This document shows positions 1 to 11,938 of a stretch of DNA of 64,000 nucleotides, piece after piece. Where the stretch lies: positions 445,274,028 through 445,338,027 of the forward strand of contig CM042688.1 in NCBI GenBank assembly GCA_023614405.1, in the 5' to 3' direction. The stretch's first letter is position 1; each line of letters begins with the position of its first letter. The position numbers and the translations under genes were made by a program. The notes under the pieces were generated by a model. That model had not been told where the DNA came from and did no database searches. It saw nothing but the letters and a program-made list of their open reading frames with translations. Source of the DNA: Avena insularis (Eukaryota > Streptophyta > Magnoliopsida > Poales > Poaceae).

Positions 1-415
1 CCCTCCTCCTATAAAAGGCCACCCATTCCTCCTTCATCCACACACCTCCTTGTGAAGGATCTCTCCCTCTAGAATTATTCCCCATGGTCTCGGATTAGCG
101 AGATACATGTTTTCCCAGTGGCATTTAAATGCGGAAGGAGTTGTCGCTTCTTTGGATCGCTGGAGGCGAGGAGGTGGAGGTTGTCCGTGCGGATGCGCTG
201 CTGAGTTGCGGCGCTCGGACTTCCTCACGATCTTGAGATCGGCAAGTGTACGACTACATCAACCACGAGTTCCTACTCGTTAACAAAGCTCGTTGTCTTC
301 GAGGGTAAGTTCTCCATGGATGTATGTCCACCCGTTGCTCTGTACCTAGTAGATAGATCTTGGCGTGTAGTTCTCATCGTAGGAAAATTTTGTTTTCTAT
401 GCCGCGGACCCAACA
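1..415 (+). mobile_element. 3' part of an Angela-like copia LTR
   Basis: The window opens inside a long terminal repeat that ends in CCCAACA at 415, just before the tandem array. Its last 250 bases match the reverse complement of the LTR at 2428-2700, including the block CACGATCTTGAGATCGG and the final ACCCA(A/T)CA, so it is a plus-strand member of the same copia family as the element at 2428-10960. A TATA-like box lies at 10-18. The rest of the element, or the rest of a solo LTR, is upstream of the window. The LTR is followed directly by array sequence, so this is the outer (3') edge of the insertion; the expected 5-bp target duplication would be ACTTG (416-420), but its partner is not visible. 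Confidence 0.8.
10..18 (+). promoter_or_regulatory. TATA box of the copia LTR
   Basis: TATAAAAGG sits about 400 bases before the LTR end, followed by a pyrimidine-rich stretch. This is a normal place for the LTR core promoter, so transcription would run rightward from about 40-50. Confidence 0.5.
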
Positions 416-2427
416 ACTTGGTATATTGTAAATATCTCAAAAAACATTCTCAGAAATGACCTATCATGTTCGAGGATTCGTGGCTTTCATCCCAAAAGAC
501 TGATGTTATGGCCAGAATCGCGGCATAGTTCATGAAAATGTGCCCATATCGTGCATGCATCTGCACCTTAGGATGGTGAAACATGTTGCAGGAGGAAATT
601 TTCCTTTTCATCGCAAAGAAAAGGCACTTTCCATTTTTCTAGTGCCAAAAATGAGGTGTTTTGTGAAGCAACCACCAAATGAAAGTTTCAAAAGGATACC
701 ACCCTATTTTTCCAAAATACTAGACCATCTTACATGGAGAATGCCCCAACCGGAGTATCTAAAACCTTTCCATCCACCCCTGATGAAACAGACAAATTCC
801 TACTGAATTAGTAGGAAGTGGGTCCGATTTGAACTACAGGTACATGATCTAATGCTCATGATTTTTTGCGAAAATCATTTTTAGCTTCACAATATGTTGT
901 TTTATCAGAGATCCAATGCAAGTTTAGAAGGCTCATCCCCTAGGTAAGAACCTTCATGCCTGTCGTTTTGACCATAGTTTGAAACAGGTATAAGAAATTC
1001 AAAAATGGTCCAAATAAGGTAAATCCTTCGCGTGGTGTCATATTATGTGACATAGTTGCAAGGAAGAATACCAATCTTGGTATATTGCAAATATCTCAAA
1101 AAAACCTTCTCAGAAATGACCTATCATATTCGAGGTTTCATGGCTTTCAGCCCAAGAGACCGATGTTATGGACAGAATCGTGGTATAAATTATGATAATG
1201 TGCCCATATTGTGCACACACGTGTATCTTGGGATGGCGAATAATGCTGCAGGAGGAAGTTTTCCTTTTCATCGCTCGGAAAAGGCACTTTCCATTTTTCG
1301 AGTGCCAAAAACAGGGTGTTTTGTGAAGCAACTACCAAATGAAAGTTTCAAAATGCTACCATCCTATTTTTCAAAAATACTAGACATCTTACATGGATAA
1401 TTCCCCAACAAGAGTATCTAAAACCTTTCCATCCACCCCTGACGAAAAAGACAAATTCTTACCGAATCAGAAGGAAGTGGGTCCGATTTGAAGTACAGGT
1501 ACATGAACTAATGCTCATGATTTTTTGAAAAAAATCATTTTTTAGACTCATGATATGATGTCTTATAAGAGATCTAATGCAAGTTTAGCGAGGCTCATCC
1601 CCTAGGTAAGAACCTTCATGCTTGTCGTTTTGACCATAGTTTGAAACAGGTATAAGAAATTCAAAAATAGTCCAAACAAGATAAAACCTTCGCATGGTGT
1701 CATATTATGTGACATAGTTGCAAGGAAAAATACGATGCTTGGTATATTGCAAATATCTCAAAAAAACCTTCTCAAAAATGACCTATCATATTCGAGGTTT
1801 CATGGTTTTCAGCCCAAAAGACCGTTGTTATGGCCAGAATCATGGTATAGTTTATGATAATGTGCCCATATTGTGCACACACGTGTATCTTGGGATGGCA
1901 AGCAATATTTAGGAGGAAGTTCTCCTTTTCGTCGCACAGAAAAGGCACTTTCATTTTTCCGAGTGCCAAAAACAGGGTGTTTTGTGAAGCAACCACCAAA
2001 TGAAAGTTTCAAAATGCTACCATCCCATTTTTCGAAAATACGAGACCATCTTACATGGAAAATTCCCCAACCAGAGTATCTAAAACCTTTCCATCCACCC
2101 CTGTCGAAAAAGAAAAATTACTACCGAATTAGTAGGAAGTGGGTACGATTTGAACTACAGGTACATTATCTAATGCTCATGATTTTTTGCAAAAATCATT
2201 TTTAGACTCGCAATATGCTGTTTTATCAGAGGTCGAATGCAAGTTTAGCAAGGCACATCCCCTAACTAAGAATCTTCATGCCCGTCGTTTTGGACATAGT
2301 TTGAAACGGGCATAAGAAATTAAAAAACGGTCCGAACTGGGTAAATCCTTCGTGTGGTGTCATCTTATGTGACATAGTTGCAAGGAAAAAATACCAGACT
2401 TGGTATATTGTAGATATCTCAAAAAAC
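416..2427. repeat. Tandem array, about 660-bp unit, three units plus start of a fourth
   Basis: The block starting CTTGGTATATTG recurs at 417, 1076, 1738 and 2399, giving periods of 659, 662 and 661. Units are alike along their whole length but carry scattered substitutions and small indels. Each unit keeps a plus-strand open frame of roughly 85-120 codons with a shared core (FVKQ.PNESFK; VPK at its start), although start and stop positions differ. I do not recognise a protein family. Unit 4 is split by the copia insertion at 2428 and resumes at 10961. The CACTA terminus at 12823 on the same side makes internal CACTA repeats a possible identity; that is inference. Confidence 0.85.
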
Positions 2428-4121
2428 TGATGGGTTCGTAGCATGAAAAACAAAAAATTTCTACCGCAAGAACGAACAAAACCCAGATCTAATCTAGATA
2501 AAAGCCAAGATCTAATCTACTAGACATGAGCAACGAGATAGATCGGTACTAACCCTCGTAGAACCGAAAGCATTAACGAGATTAGATCTTGTGGATGATG
2601 TAGTCGATCACTTGCCGATCTCAAGATCGTGTGGACGATCCTTCCAGTAGCTGCTCCAGCGCTCCCGCAGACGGTCACACGTGCGGAGTCGAAGCAGACC
2701 TTCCTCTCCCCGTTCCAGCGAGCAGCAGAGGTAGTAGATCTTCTCCACGGAATCCCAGCAGCACGACGGCGTGGTGGTGGTGGTGGAGATGAGAAATCTG
2801 CAAGGCTTCGCCTATGCCTGTGCAGAAGAAAGGTGGAGGAGAGAGGCGGCTGAGATTAGCTGTTATGAGAGGAGTTGCAAGAGGGGGCGCCCCCTCCCTT
2901 CTATTTAAAGGAGGGAGGCGCGCCTGGGAAGGGGGAGTCCTAGTAGGACTCCCTCCTCCTTAGGCCGGCGGGTTGGGGGGAGGAATCCTCCTCCCCCACG
3001 AATCCGTGTCTTTCCCCACTTGGTTTCTTTGATCCCTTTCTTGGTTCTCAAGCAAACTCCAAGAAATCCTCTAGAACCTTCCAGAACATTCCGAAACCTT
3101 CTAGAATCTCCATACAAACACTCCGAAACATTTCCTAACTTAGAAAATGATCCCCAATATATGAATCTCATTCTCCGGACCATTTCGGATCTCCTCGTGA
3201 TGTCCCGGATCCATTCCGAGACTCCGAACAACATTTGGTCTCCAACGCAAATTCCATTTCTACTTCAATCAACTTCGAACCTTAAGTGTGTCACCCTATG
3301 GTTCGTGAATATGCAGACATGATGAAGACACCTCTCCCATCAATAACCATCAGCGGGATCTGGAGATCCATAAGGGCTCCCACATACTCAACGATTACTT
3401 CGTGATCGATTGAACCAATTAACATACGAAACCAATTCCCTTTGTCTCGCGACATTCTACTTATCCGAGGTTTGATCGTCAGTATCTTCATACCTAGTTC
3501 TTCCTCACATCGATAAGTACTCTTTACTCGTTCCATGTTATGTCATCCCTTGTGACCTAGTCACATGCTTGCAAGCTATCTAGATGACATTCCACCGAGA
3601 GGGCCCAGAGTATATCTATCCGTCATATGGATGGACAAATCCCAATCTGGGTCTATGCGCTTCAACACATACTTTCAGAATACCCAATGACACCTTTATA
3701 ACCGCCCGATTTAAGCGGCATTTGATGTCATCAAAGTACCCATCCGGTGATGGTGATTAACATAACCTCATGGTCGAAGGATTAGGTTACTATGTATTTC
3801 AAAGCTTACAGCAATACGAACTTAATGACTTGATCTTATGCTACGCTTACTATGGGTGTGTGTCCATCATATCATTCTCCTAATGATATAACCTTGTTAT
3901 TAATCACATCCAATGTCTATGATCGTGAAACCATGATCATCAATCAATCAACAAGCTAGTTTAACAAGAGGCTTACCAGGGACTCTTTTATGTTTACAAA
4001 ACACACAAGTATTAGTGTTTCCTAATAATACAATTATAGCATGGGATGTAAACATTCATCATAAACACAAAGATATAATAATAACCTCTTTTATTATTGC
4101 CTCTTGGGCATATCTCCAACA
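2428..4121 (-). repeat. 3' LTR of the copia element
   Basis: This 1694-bp LTR is paired with 9306-10960. By eye the two are very alike, with single-base changes and a few indels. The largest is about 36 bases present here near 2842-2880 and absent from the other LTR. Plus-strand ends are TGATGGGTTC and TCTCCAACA. Confidence 0.92.
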
Positions 4122-4133
4122 GTCTCCCACTTG
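4122..4133 (-). promoter_or_regulatory. Polypurine tract of the copia element
   Basis: On the minus strand GTGGGAGAC directly abuts the 3' LTR. This purine run is where plus-strand DNA synthesis would start. It lies about 20 bases beyond the pol stop codon (4155-4157). Confidence 0.75.
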
Positions 4134-4154
4134 CACTAGAGTCAATAATCTAGA

Positions 4155-4824
4155 TTACATGGTAATATACCAACACCCATGGCGTCGGTGTTGGTCATGC
4201 TTTGCTCTAGGGAGAGGTTTAGTCAACGGATCTGCTACATTCAGTGTGTACTTTGCAAATCTTTATGTCACCATCTTGGACATACTGAATAGCATGAAAA
4301 CGTAGCTTGATGTGCTTCACTTGCTATGTGACCTTGGCTCTGTGCATTAGCTATGGCACTGTGTTGTCACAAGAGAGCCATCGGGTCTAACGCACTGGGA
4401 ACCACGCCAAGTTCAGTAATGAACTCCTTCATCCATATGCCTTCTTATGCAGCCTCCGAAGTAGCTATGTTTTCCGATTCAGTTGAAGATTTCGCCACAA
4501 CGCTCTGCTTGGCACTCCTCTAGCTTATTGCAGCACCATTCAAAATAAATACGATCGGTGTGACTTGAGTCATCCGGATCGGTGTTCCAACTAGCATCGG
4601 TGTAACCATTTACAACAAGCTGTTCATCACCTCCATAAGAAAGAACCATATCCTTAGTCCTATTCAGTACTTTAGGATATTCTTGATCGCTGTCCGTTGT
4701 TCCATTCCGTGATCACTTTGATATCTGCTAGTCAAACTAACAGATGTGCTATATCCGTCTTGTACACATGGCATACATGATAGAACCTATGGACGAGGCA
4801 TAGGGAATTTTATTCATCTTTTCT
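4155..4824 (-). pseudogene. RNase H end of copia pol, badly decayed
   Basis: This is the C-terminal part of pol, which would remove the RNA strand during reverse transcription. On the minus strand, translated pieces of a copia RNase H domain are found in shifting frames: YTDASWNTDPDDS at about 4560-4610, then the terminal ADPLTKPL-type stretch near 4200-4240 and the final ITM followed by TAA at 4155-4157. Many small indels separate the pieces, more than in the upstream domains. The open frame of the preceding RT segment stops at 4825. Confidence 0.75.
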
Positions 4825-6160
4825 CTATCTTCTGCAGAGCGGACTTTGAGTGTTACTCAAGGTCTTACCTGACAACATGGGCACGAACCCTTTCTTGCTC
4901 TCTTCCATTCTAAACTTCTTTAGAACTTTGTCTAAGTATGTACTTTGTGAAAGCGCTATTAGGCGTCTTGATCTATCTCTATAAATCTTGATGCCTAGAA
5001 TATATGCCTCTTCGCCAAGATCCTTCATCGAAAAACTATTATTCAAATAGGTTTTGACGCTATTAAGAAGTTGTATATCATTCCCAATCAACAATATGTC
5101 ATCTACATATAGTACTAGGAATGCTACAGAGCTCCCACTCACTTTCTTGTAAATACAAGCTTCTCCATAAGTTTGTATAAATCCAAAGTTTTTGATTACT
5201 TTATCAAAATGTTGATTCCAACTCCGGGATGCTTGCTTCAGTCCATAAATGGAGCTGAAGTTTGCATACCTTGTCAAGATCTTTAGGATCGACAAAACCC
5301 TTGGGTTGTACCATATACAACTCTTCCTCAATGTCACCATTAAGGAACGCCGTTTTGACATCCATCTGCCAAATTTCATAATCGAAATATGCAGCGATTG
5401 CTAACATAATCCTCACAGACTTTAGCTTCGCTACTGGTGAGAAAGTCTCATCGTAGTCAACTCCTTGAATTTGTCGGAACCCTTTCGCAACAAGTCGAGC
5501 TTTATAGACAGTAACATTACCATCAGCATCTGTTTTTCTTTTGAAAATCCATTTGTTCTCGACAGCCTTACGGCCATTCGGTAAGTCCACCAAAGTCCAT
5601 ACTTGGTTTTCGTACATGGATCCCATTTCGGATTTCATGGCTTCTAGCCATTTGTCGGAATCTGGGCTCACCATAGCTTCTTCATACGTTGCAGGGTCAT
5701 CAGTGTTGTCCACTAACATGACGTTCAAGGCAGAGTCATACCACTCAGGAGTGGTACGGACCCTCATTGACCTGCGAGGTTCAGTAGTAACTTCGTTCGA
5801 AGTTTCATGATCATTATCATTAGCTTCATCTCCAGTTGGTGCAGGCGGCACAGAAACATCTTCCGGTGCTGCGCTACTCTCATCTCCGAAAGAAGGTTCA
5901 ACAACCTCGTCGAGTTCTACTTTCCTTCCAGTCACTTCTTTCGAGAGAAATTCCTTCTCCAGAAAGGATCCATTCTTAGCAACAAAAACTTTGCCTTCGG
6001 ATCTATGATAGAAGGTATACCCAATTATTTCTTTAGGGTATCCTATGAAGACGCATTTCTCCGCTTTGGGTTCAAGCTTATCAGGTTGTAACTTCTTTAC
6101 ATATGCTTCGCAACCCCAAACTTTAAGGAACGACAACTTAGGTTTCTTTCCAAACCACAA
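4825..6160 (-). pseudogene. Copia reverse transcriptase and integrase C-terminus
   Basis: This segment copies element RNA into DNA. Two overlapping minus-strand frames cover it: 6160-5204 (integrase C-terminal half, linker, N-terminal RT with KARLVAKGF and FDYEIWQMDVKTAFLNG) and 5379-4825 (palm and thumb, with the catalytic YVDD at 5098-5109). The reading frame shifts near 5240-5260, inside the segment that normally reads IYGLKQASR. Another shift separates it from the integrase frame near 6150. The catalytic aspartates remain, but the protein cannot be made in one piece. Confidence 0.93.
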
Positions 6161-7226
6161 TTAAATACAGTGTCGTTTCAACGGATTTAGATGGTGCCCT
6201 ATTTAAAGTGAATGCGGCTGTCTCTAATGCATAGCCCCAAAATGATAACGGTAAATCTGTAAGAGACATCATAGACCGAACCATATCTAAGAGAGTTCGA
6301 TTACGACGTTCGGACACACCATTACGCTGTGGTGTTCCCGGCGTTGTCAACTGTGAAAGTATTCCACATTTCTTTAAATGCATACCAAACTCATAACTCA
6401 GATATTCACCTCCGCGGTCAGAACGCAGAAACTTGATCTTCTTGTTACGATGATTTTCCACTTCACTTTGAAATTCCTTAAACTTCTCGAAAGTTTCGGA
6501 TTTATGTTTCATAAAGTAGACATACCCATATCTACTCAAGTCATCCGTGAAAGTGAGAACATAACGATATCCACCACGCGATGCTACACTCATTGGACCG
6601 CACACATCGGTATGTATTATTTCCAATAAGTCTGTAGCTCGCTCCATTATACCAGAGAATGGAGTCTTAGTCATTTTTCCCATTAGACATGCTTCGCATC
6701 TTTCAAGTGATTCAAGAAGTCCATCAGAATGGAGTTTCTTCATACGCTTCACTCCAATGTGACCAAGACGAAAGTGCCACATGTATGTAGAATTATCATT
6801 TAATTTTATTCATTTAGCATCTATGTTGTGAACATGTGTATCACTACTGTCGAGATTCAATAAGAATAAACCATTCATCTCAGGTGCAAAACCATAAAAG
6901 ATATTACTCATATAAATCGAACAACCTTTATTCTCAGACTTAAAAGAGTAACCGTCTCGCAATAAACAAGATCCAGATATAATGTTCATGCTTAACGTAG
7001 GCACCAAATAACAATTATTTAAATTTAAAACTAATCCCGATGGTAGATGTAGAGGGAGCGTGCCGATGGCAATCACATCAACCTTGGAGCCATTTCCAAC
7101 ACGCATCGTCACCTCGTCTCTTGCCAGTCTTTGTTTATTCCACAGCTCCTGTTTCGAGTTACAAATATGAGCAACCGAACCAGTATCAAATACCCAGACA
7201 CTACTACGATTACTAGTAAGATACAC
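6138..7226 (-). pseudogene. Copia protease and integrase
   Basis: Two open segments share one frame. 7226-6810 carries the aspartic protease with the active site FDTGS (DTG at 7179-7187). 6782-6138 carries the integrase, with an H..H..C..C zinc-binding start (LGHIGVKRMKKLH, CEACLMGK) and a DDE core. The acidic residues are in HTDVCGP (near 6606), SDRGGEY (near 6417) and GVSERRN (near 6310). A single in-frame TGA at 6807-6809 separates them and could be a CGA-to-TGA change. The protease would cut the polyprotein and the integrase would insert the cDNA. The frame breaks again near 6150 before the C-terminal part. Confidence 0.93.
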
Positions 7227-7228
7227 AT

Positions 7229-8090
7229 CTATAACATGTATATCGAATATACCTTTCTACTTGATGTTGCCGTTCTTGATTCGCGGTACTTGGGGCGATT
7301 ACGCTTCCAAAGGACCAGCACCCTTGCAAAGAAAAGCACTCGGGCTTCAGGTTTAGGACCAGCCTTGGGCTTCTTAGCAGGTGCGGCAGCTTTCTTGCCG
7401 TCCTTCTTGAAGTTGCCCTTGTTCTTAGGCTTGCCCTTTTTCTTGAAATTGGTGTTCTTATTGACCATCAACACTTGGTGTTCTTTCATGATCTCCACTT
7501 CAGCAGTTTTCAGCATGGACGATAGTTCAGGCAACGTCTTGTTCATGTAGTGCATATTGTAGTTCATCACAAAGTTCTTATAACTTGGTGGCAGTGATTG
7601 GAGGACACGGTGAATCCCCAATTCATTAGGAATCGGTATCCCCAACTCTCGGAGTTTGTTTGCGTGCCCAGACATGGTGAGCACGTGCTCGCTAACGGAG
7701 CTACCCTCTTCCATCTTGCAGGTAAAGAATTTCTAGGAAGCTTCATAGCTTTCCATGGCCGCACGAGTCTCAAAGATGAGTTTGAGCTCCTTAATGATTT
7801 CAAATGGGTCATGGTGCTCAAAACGCTTTTGAAGCTCTGATTCTAAACCGCATGTGATGGCACAATCGAATCGTGGAGTAGTGATGTTTCCGAGTGGCAT
7901 AAACATTCTTTACGTCATCGGTGGCATCTTCTGCAGGTGGGTCACCTAGTGGTGCTTCGAGCACATAGGTCAACTGACCAGCCCTGAGGACGATCTTCAG
8001 TCCACGGAACCAGTCCGTGAAATTGCTTCCATTGTTCTTAAGCTTTTCTTTCTCTAGGAACGCATTGAAATTGATGGAAACATTCGCCAT
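7229..8090 (-). pseudogene. Copia gag
   Basis: This encodes the capsid-like protein that packages element RNA. The start codon is at 8088-8090 (MANVSINFNAFLEKEKL). The N-terminal frame runs to about 7860 and then shifts. The second frame carries the conserved middle part, with one stop near 7734, and continues as MEEGSSVSEH...LQSLPPSYKNFVMNYN to 7229. A lysine-rich region follows. The usual CCHC zinc knuckle just after it is corrupted here by frame and base changes (readable as VLFFARVLVLWKRN), so RNA binding by the knuckle is probably lost. Confidence 0.88.
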
Positions 8091-9291
8091 TATCTACAAC
8101 ATATTTGCAAGTAGTTAAGACTAAATTTATGATAAATAGTGTTCTAATTTAATTCTTAAATTAACTAGATGAACTCCCACTCAAAACAATATCCCCCGCA
8201 GTTGTTTTAGTGATTACACGAACCAAATCCACTACACCAAGTCCGATCATCACGTGAGATGATGTAGCTTCATCGGCGAACAATCTTCTTGTTCATCATA
8301 TCAATCATATGACTCATGCTCTACCTTTCGGTATTCCGTGTTCCGAGACCATGTCTGTACATGCTAGGCTCGTCAAGATTAACCTTAGTTTCCGCATGTG
8401 CAAATCTGGCTTGCACCCGTTGTATGCACACGTAGAGTCTATCACACCCGATCATCACGAGATGCTTCAAACGCATTTAGTCTTAGCAACGGTGCCAACT
8501 AAGGACGAACACTTTATTACTTGATATTTAGTGAGAGGGATCATCTTATAATGCTACCGTCGCGATCTAAGCAATACAAGATGCATAAAGGATTAACATC
8601 ACAGGCAATTCATAATTTGTGTGATATGATATGGCCCTTTCTTCTTATGCCTTCGATCTCCATCTCCAAAGCACGGACATGATCTCCATCATCACCAGCA
8701 TTGCGTCAAGGTCCGTGGCGCCGCTTCATGGTTGTTCATCTTCACTAGCAACTATTACAACTACTTGGAACAAAGCTATTACAAGATGAAATAGACACGC
8801 AGGTCTTAACAGAATTAAAGACAACCATTAGGCTCCTGCCGGTTGCCATAATACAACAAGGATCATTGCATACATCAAATACAATCACAATCACATGTAG
8901 GCCATATCACATCACAAAACCCCTGCAAAAACAAGTTAGACGCCTCTAATTTTCTTTGCAAGTTTTACGTGGCTTGGGGCTTTCGACTAAGAACGCATCT
9001 TACCTACAAAACTGAACCACAACGTTGATACAAGTGCTATCAAGTGCAAAGTGTAGATTTGATCTATACTATGATGGGAGAGACAGACAGCCGCAAAGCC
9101 ACTTGTGCAATACGAGTTGCACGTCAAGCGTGGAGCAAGTCTCATGTATGATGACATGTAATGTTAGCCCGGGCCGCTTCATCCCACCATACCGCAAGAT
9201 GCAAAGTACACATATAGCAAAAGACGACACGAGCACCAACGCCCACAACCTCATTGTGTTCTACTCGTGCAACAAATCTACGCATAGACAA
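8091..9291 (-). other. Long untranslated leader of the copia element
   Basis: About 1.2 kb lies between primer site and gag start. No frame here resembles a known protein; the short open frames at 8309-8524 and 9025-9375 have no recognisable motif. Long leaders that hold packaging and dimerisation signals are usual in BARE/Angela-type elements. Confidence 0.7.
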
Positions 9292-9304
9292 GGCTCTGAT
9301 ACCA
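9292..9304 (-). promoter_or_regulatory. Primer binding site, tRNA-iMet type
   Basis: The minus strand reads TGGTATCAGAGCC, the standard complement of the 3' end of plant initiator tRNA-Met. It starts one base from the 5' LTR edge. Confidence 0.92.
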
Positions 9305-9305
9305 C

Positions 9306-10960
9306 TGATGGGTTCGTAGCATGGAAAACAAAAATTTTCTACCGCAAGAACGAACAAAACCCAGATCTAATCTAGATAAAAGCCAAGATCTAATCTACTA
9401 GACATGAGCAACGAGATAGATCGGGTAACCCTCGAGAGCCGAAAGCGTTAACGAGATTAGATCTCGTGGATGATGTAGTCGATCACTTGCCGATCTCAAG
9501 ATCGTGGACGATCCTTCCGGCCGTGTTCGGCAGCGCTCCCTGCAGACGGTCACACGCAAGTGAGTCGAAGGCACCTTCCTCTCCCTGCTCCAAATGAGCA
9601 TGAGGTAGTAGATCTTCTCCACGGAATCCCAGAAGCACGACGGCGTGGTGGTGGTGGTGGAGATGAGAAATCTGCAGGGCTTTGCCTATGCCTGTGCAGA
9701 AGAAAGGTGGAGGAGAGAGGGGCGCCCCCTCCCTTCTATTTAAAGGAGCGAGGCGCGCCTGGGGAGGGGGAGTCCTAGTAGGACTCCCTCCTCCTTGGGC
9801 CGGCGGGTTGGGGGGAGGAATCCTCCTACCCCACGAATCCGTGTCTTGCCCCACTTGGTTTCTTTGATCCCTTTCTTGGTTCTCAAGCAAACTCCAAGAA
9901 ATCCTCTAGAACCTTCCAGAACATTCCGAAACCTTCTAGAATCTCCATACAAACACTCCGGAATATTTCCTAACTTAGAAAATGATCCCCAATATATGAA
10001 TCTCATTCTCTGGACCATTCCGGATCTCCTCGTGATGTCTCGGATCCATTCCGAGACTCCGAACAACATTCGGTCTCCAACACAAATTCCATATCTACTT
10101 CAAACAACTTCGAACCTTAAGTGTGTCACCCTACGGTTCGTGAATATGCAGACATGATGAAGACACCTCTCCCATCAATAACCATCAGCGGGATCTGGAG
10201 ATCCATAAGGGCTCCCACATACTCAACGATTACTTCGTGATCGATCGAACCAATTAACATACGAAACCAATTCCCTTTTTCTCGCGACATTCTACTTATC
10301 CGAGGTTTGATCGTCAGTATCTTCATACCTAGTTCTTCCTTGTTATTGATAAGTACTCTTTACTCGTTCCATGTTATGTCATCCCTTGTGACCTAGTCAC
10401 ATGCATGCAAGCTATCTAGATGACATTCCACCGAGAGGGCCCAGAGTATATCTATCCGTCATATGGATGGACAAATCTCAATCTTTGGTCTATGCGCTTC
10501 AACACATACTTTCAGAATACCCAATGACACCTTTATAACCGCCCAGTTACGAAGCGGCGTTTGATGTCATCAAAGTACTCATCCGGTGATGGTGATTAAC
10601 ATAACCTCATGGTCGAAGGATTAGGTTACTATGTATTTCAAAGCTTACAGCAATACGAACTTAATGACTTGATCTTATGCTACGCTTACTATGGGTCTGT
10701 GTCCATCATATCATTCTCATAATGATATAACCTTGTTATTAATCATATCCAATGTCTATGATCAGGAAACTATGATCATCAATCAATCAACAAGCTAGTT
10801 TAACAAGAGGCTTACCAGGGACTCTTTTATGTTTACAAAACACACAAGTATTAGTGTTTCCTAATAATACAATTATAGCATGGGATGTAAACATTCATCA
10901 TAAACACAAAGATATAATAATAACCTCTTTTATTATTGCCTCTTGGGCATATCTCCAACA
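9306..10960 (-). repeat. 5' LTR of the copia element
   Basis: This 1655-bp LTR is paired with 2428-4121. It would carry the promoter for the element; a TATA-like CTTTAAATAG is on the minus strand at 9736-9745. Right-hand end TCTCCAACA is followed by the AAAAC target duplication. Confidence 0.92.
9736..9745 (-). promoter_or_regulatory. TATA-like box in the 5' LTR
   Basis: Minus-strand CTTTAAATAG lies just upstream of a GC-rich leader start, and the same sequence is present in the other LTR near 2901-2910. It is a candidate core promoter only. Confidence 0.4.
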
Positions 10961-11573
10961 AAAACCTTCAGAGGAATAACATATCCTGTTCGAGGTTTCA
11001 TGGCTTTTTGGTCAAAAGACCAATGTTATTGCCTGAATCGCCACATAGTTTGTGATAATTTGCCCGTATTATACACACACGTGTATCTTGAGATGGTGAA
11101 CAATATTGTAGGAGGAAGATTTTCTTTTCATCGGACAGAAAAGCGATTTTCTATTTTCCACGTGCCAAAAACGAGGCGTTTTCTGAAGCAACTATCAAAT
11201 GAGAGTTTCAAAATGGTTCCACTGTATTTTTACAAAATACTAGACCATCTTACATGGATAATTGCCCAATTGGAGTATAAACACCTTTCTATGCACCCCT
11301 CACAAAAAAGATAAATGTCTGCCGAATAGGTAGGAAGTGGGTCCGATTTGAAGTATAGGTACATGATTTGATGCTCATAATTTTTTGCAAAAATCATTTT
11401 TAGCTTCACAATATGTTGTTTTATCAGAGATCCACTAAAATTTTAGCGAGGATCAACACCTATACAAGTCACTCGTGTCGTTTTGACCGCGTCTTGAAAT
11501 TGGCATAACTAATTAAAAACTTTTAAAAATAGAAATCCTTGACATTGTATAATTTTATATGACAAAAGTTACG
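10961..11573. repeat. Remainder of array unit 4
   Basis: The ~660-bp unit resumes directly after the copia insertion and is collinear with units 1-3 up to the GTCGTTTTGACC block and then more loosely to about 11573. It is clearly more diverged than units 1-3. Like the others it keeps an open frame (10943-11314) with the VPK...NESFKM core. Confidence 0.8.
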
Positions 11574-11938
11574 CACCTCCTAAATATGAACCAAATTGAT
11601 TTTTATATCATTTCAATCCAAAGTCATATGAAAAAATTATAAGAAAATTAAGTTTTTAGACTTTCTGCCTCCACTCGTGTAGGTTAAAACTTTACGAGAA
11701 GCCCATAGTTTTTTAGTAAAATCGACCCGCTAATGACTATTGGGTTCTTGGCGTAGCCGATAGGGCAAAATATACAAGAGAAAAAAAAAGAGGTGGCCAT
11801 TTCTGTTGAGGCCCAGGCCCAAAACTGTTTCAGAATATACAACAAGGTTCCTCGTGGTATTTTAACACGACTGCTTGGTTGGTCCATTGGTTTGGTTCCC
11901 TTACCGTGAGAGAGTGGTTGTCAGTTCTACCGCCACAA
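11574..11938. other. AT-rich spacer, no gene seen
   Basis: This stretch lies between the array and the tRNA-like repeats. No convincing frame and no clear terminal repeats were seen. It may be internal CACTA sequence given the terminus at 12823. Confidence 0.4.

Larger units (their letters stand above)
2428..10960 (-). mobile_element. Ty1-copia LTR retrotransposon, Angela/BARE-like, decayed
   Basis: This is a complete minus-strand element bounded by TG...CA LTRs and a perfect 5-bp target duplication AAAAC (2423-2427 and 10961-10965). Joining the flanks restores an uninterrupted array unit. Read on the minus strand the order is 5' LTR (10960-9306), tRNA-iMet primer site, long leader, gag, protease, integrase, reverse transcriptase, RNase H, polypurine tract, 3' LTR (4121-2428). 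Integrase before reverse transcriptase defines Ty1-copia. The LTR start on the minus strand (TGTTGGAGATATGCCC) is the type seen in Angela/BARE/WIS elements of Triticeae. The coding region has several frameshifts and stops, so the copy is not autonomous. Confidence 0.93.

Noticed and set aside
540..806. Short coding gene in array unit 1
   Set aside because: The frame is repeated in every unit without a constant start or stop and shows no known family; treated as a repeat property.
9025..9375. 116-codon open frame
   Set aside because: It crosses the copia leader, primer site and LTR edge on the opposite strand to the element; no motif.
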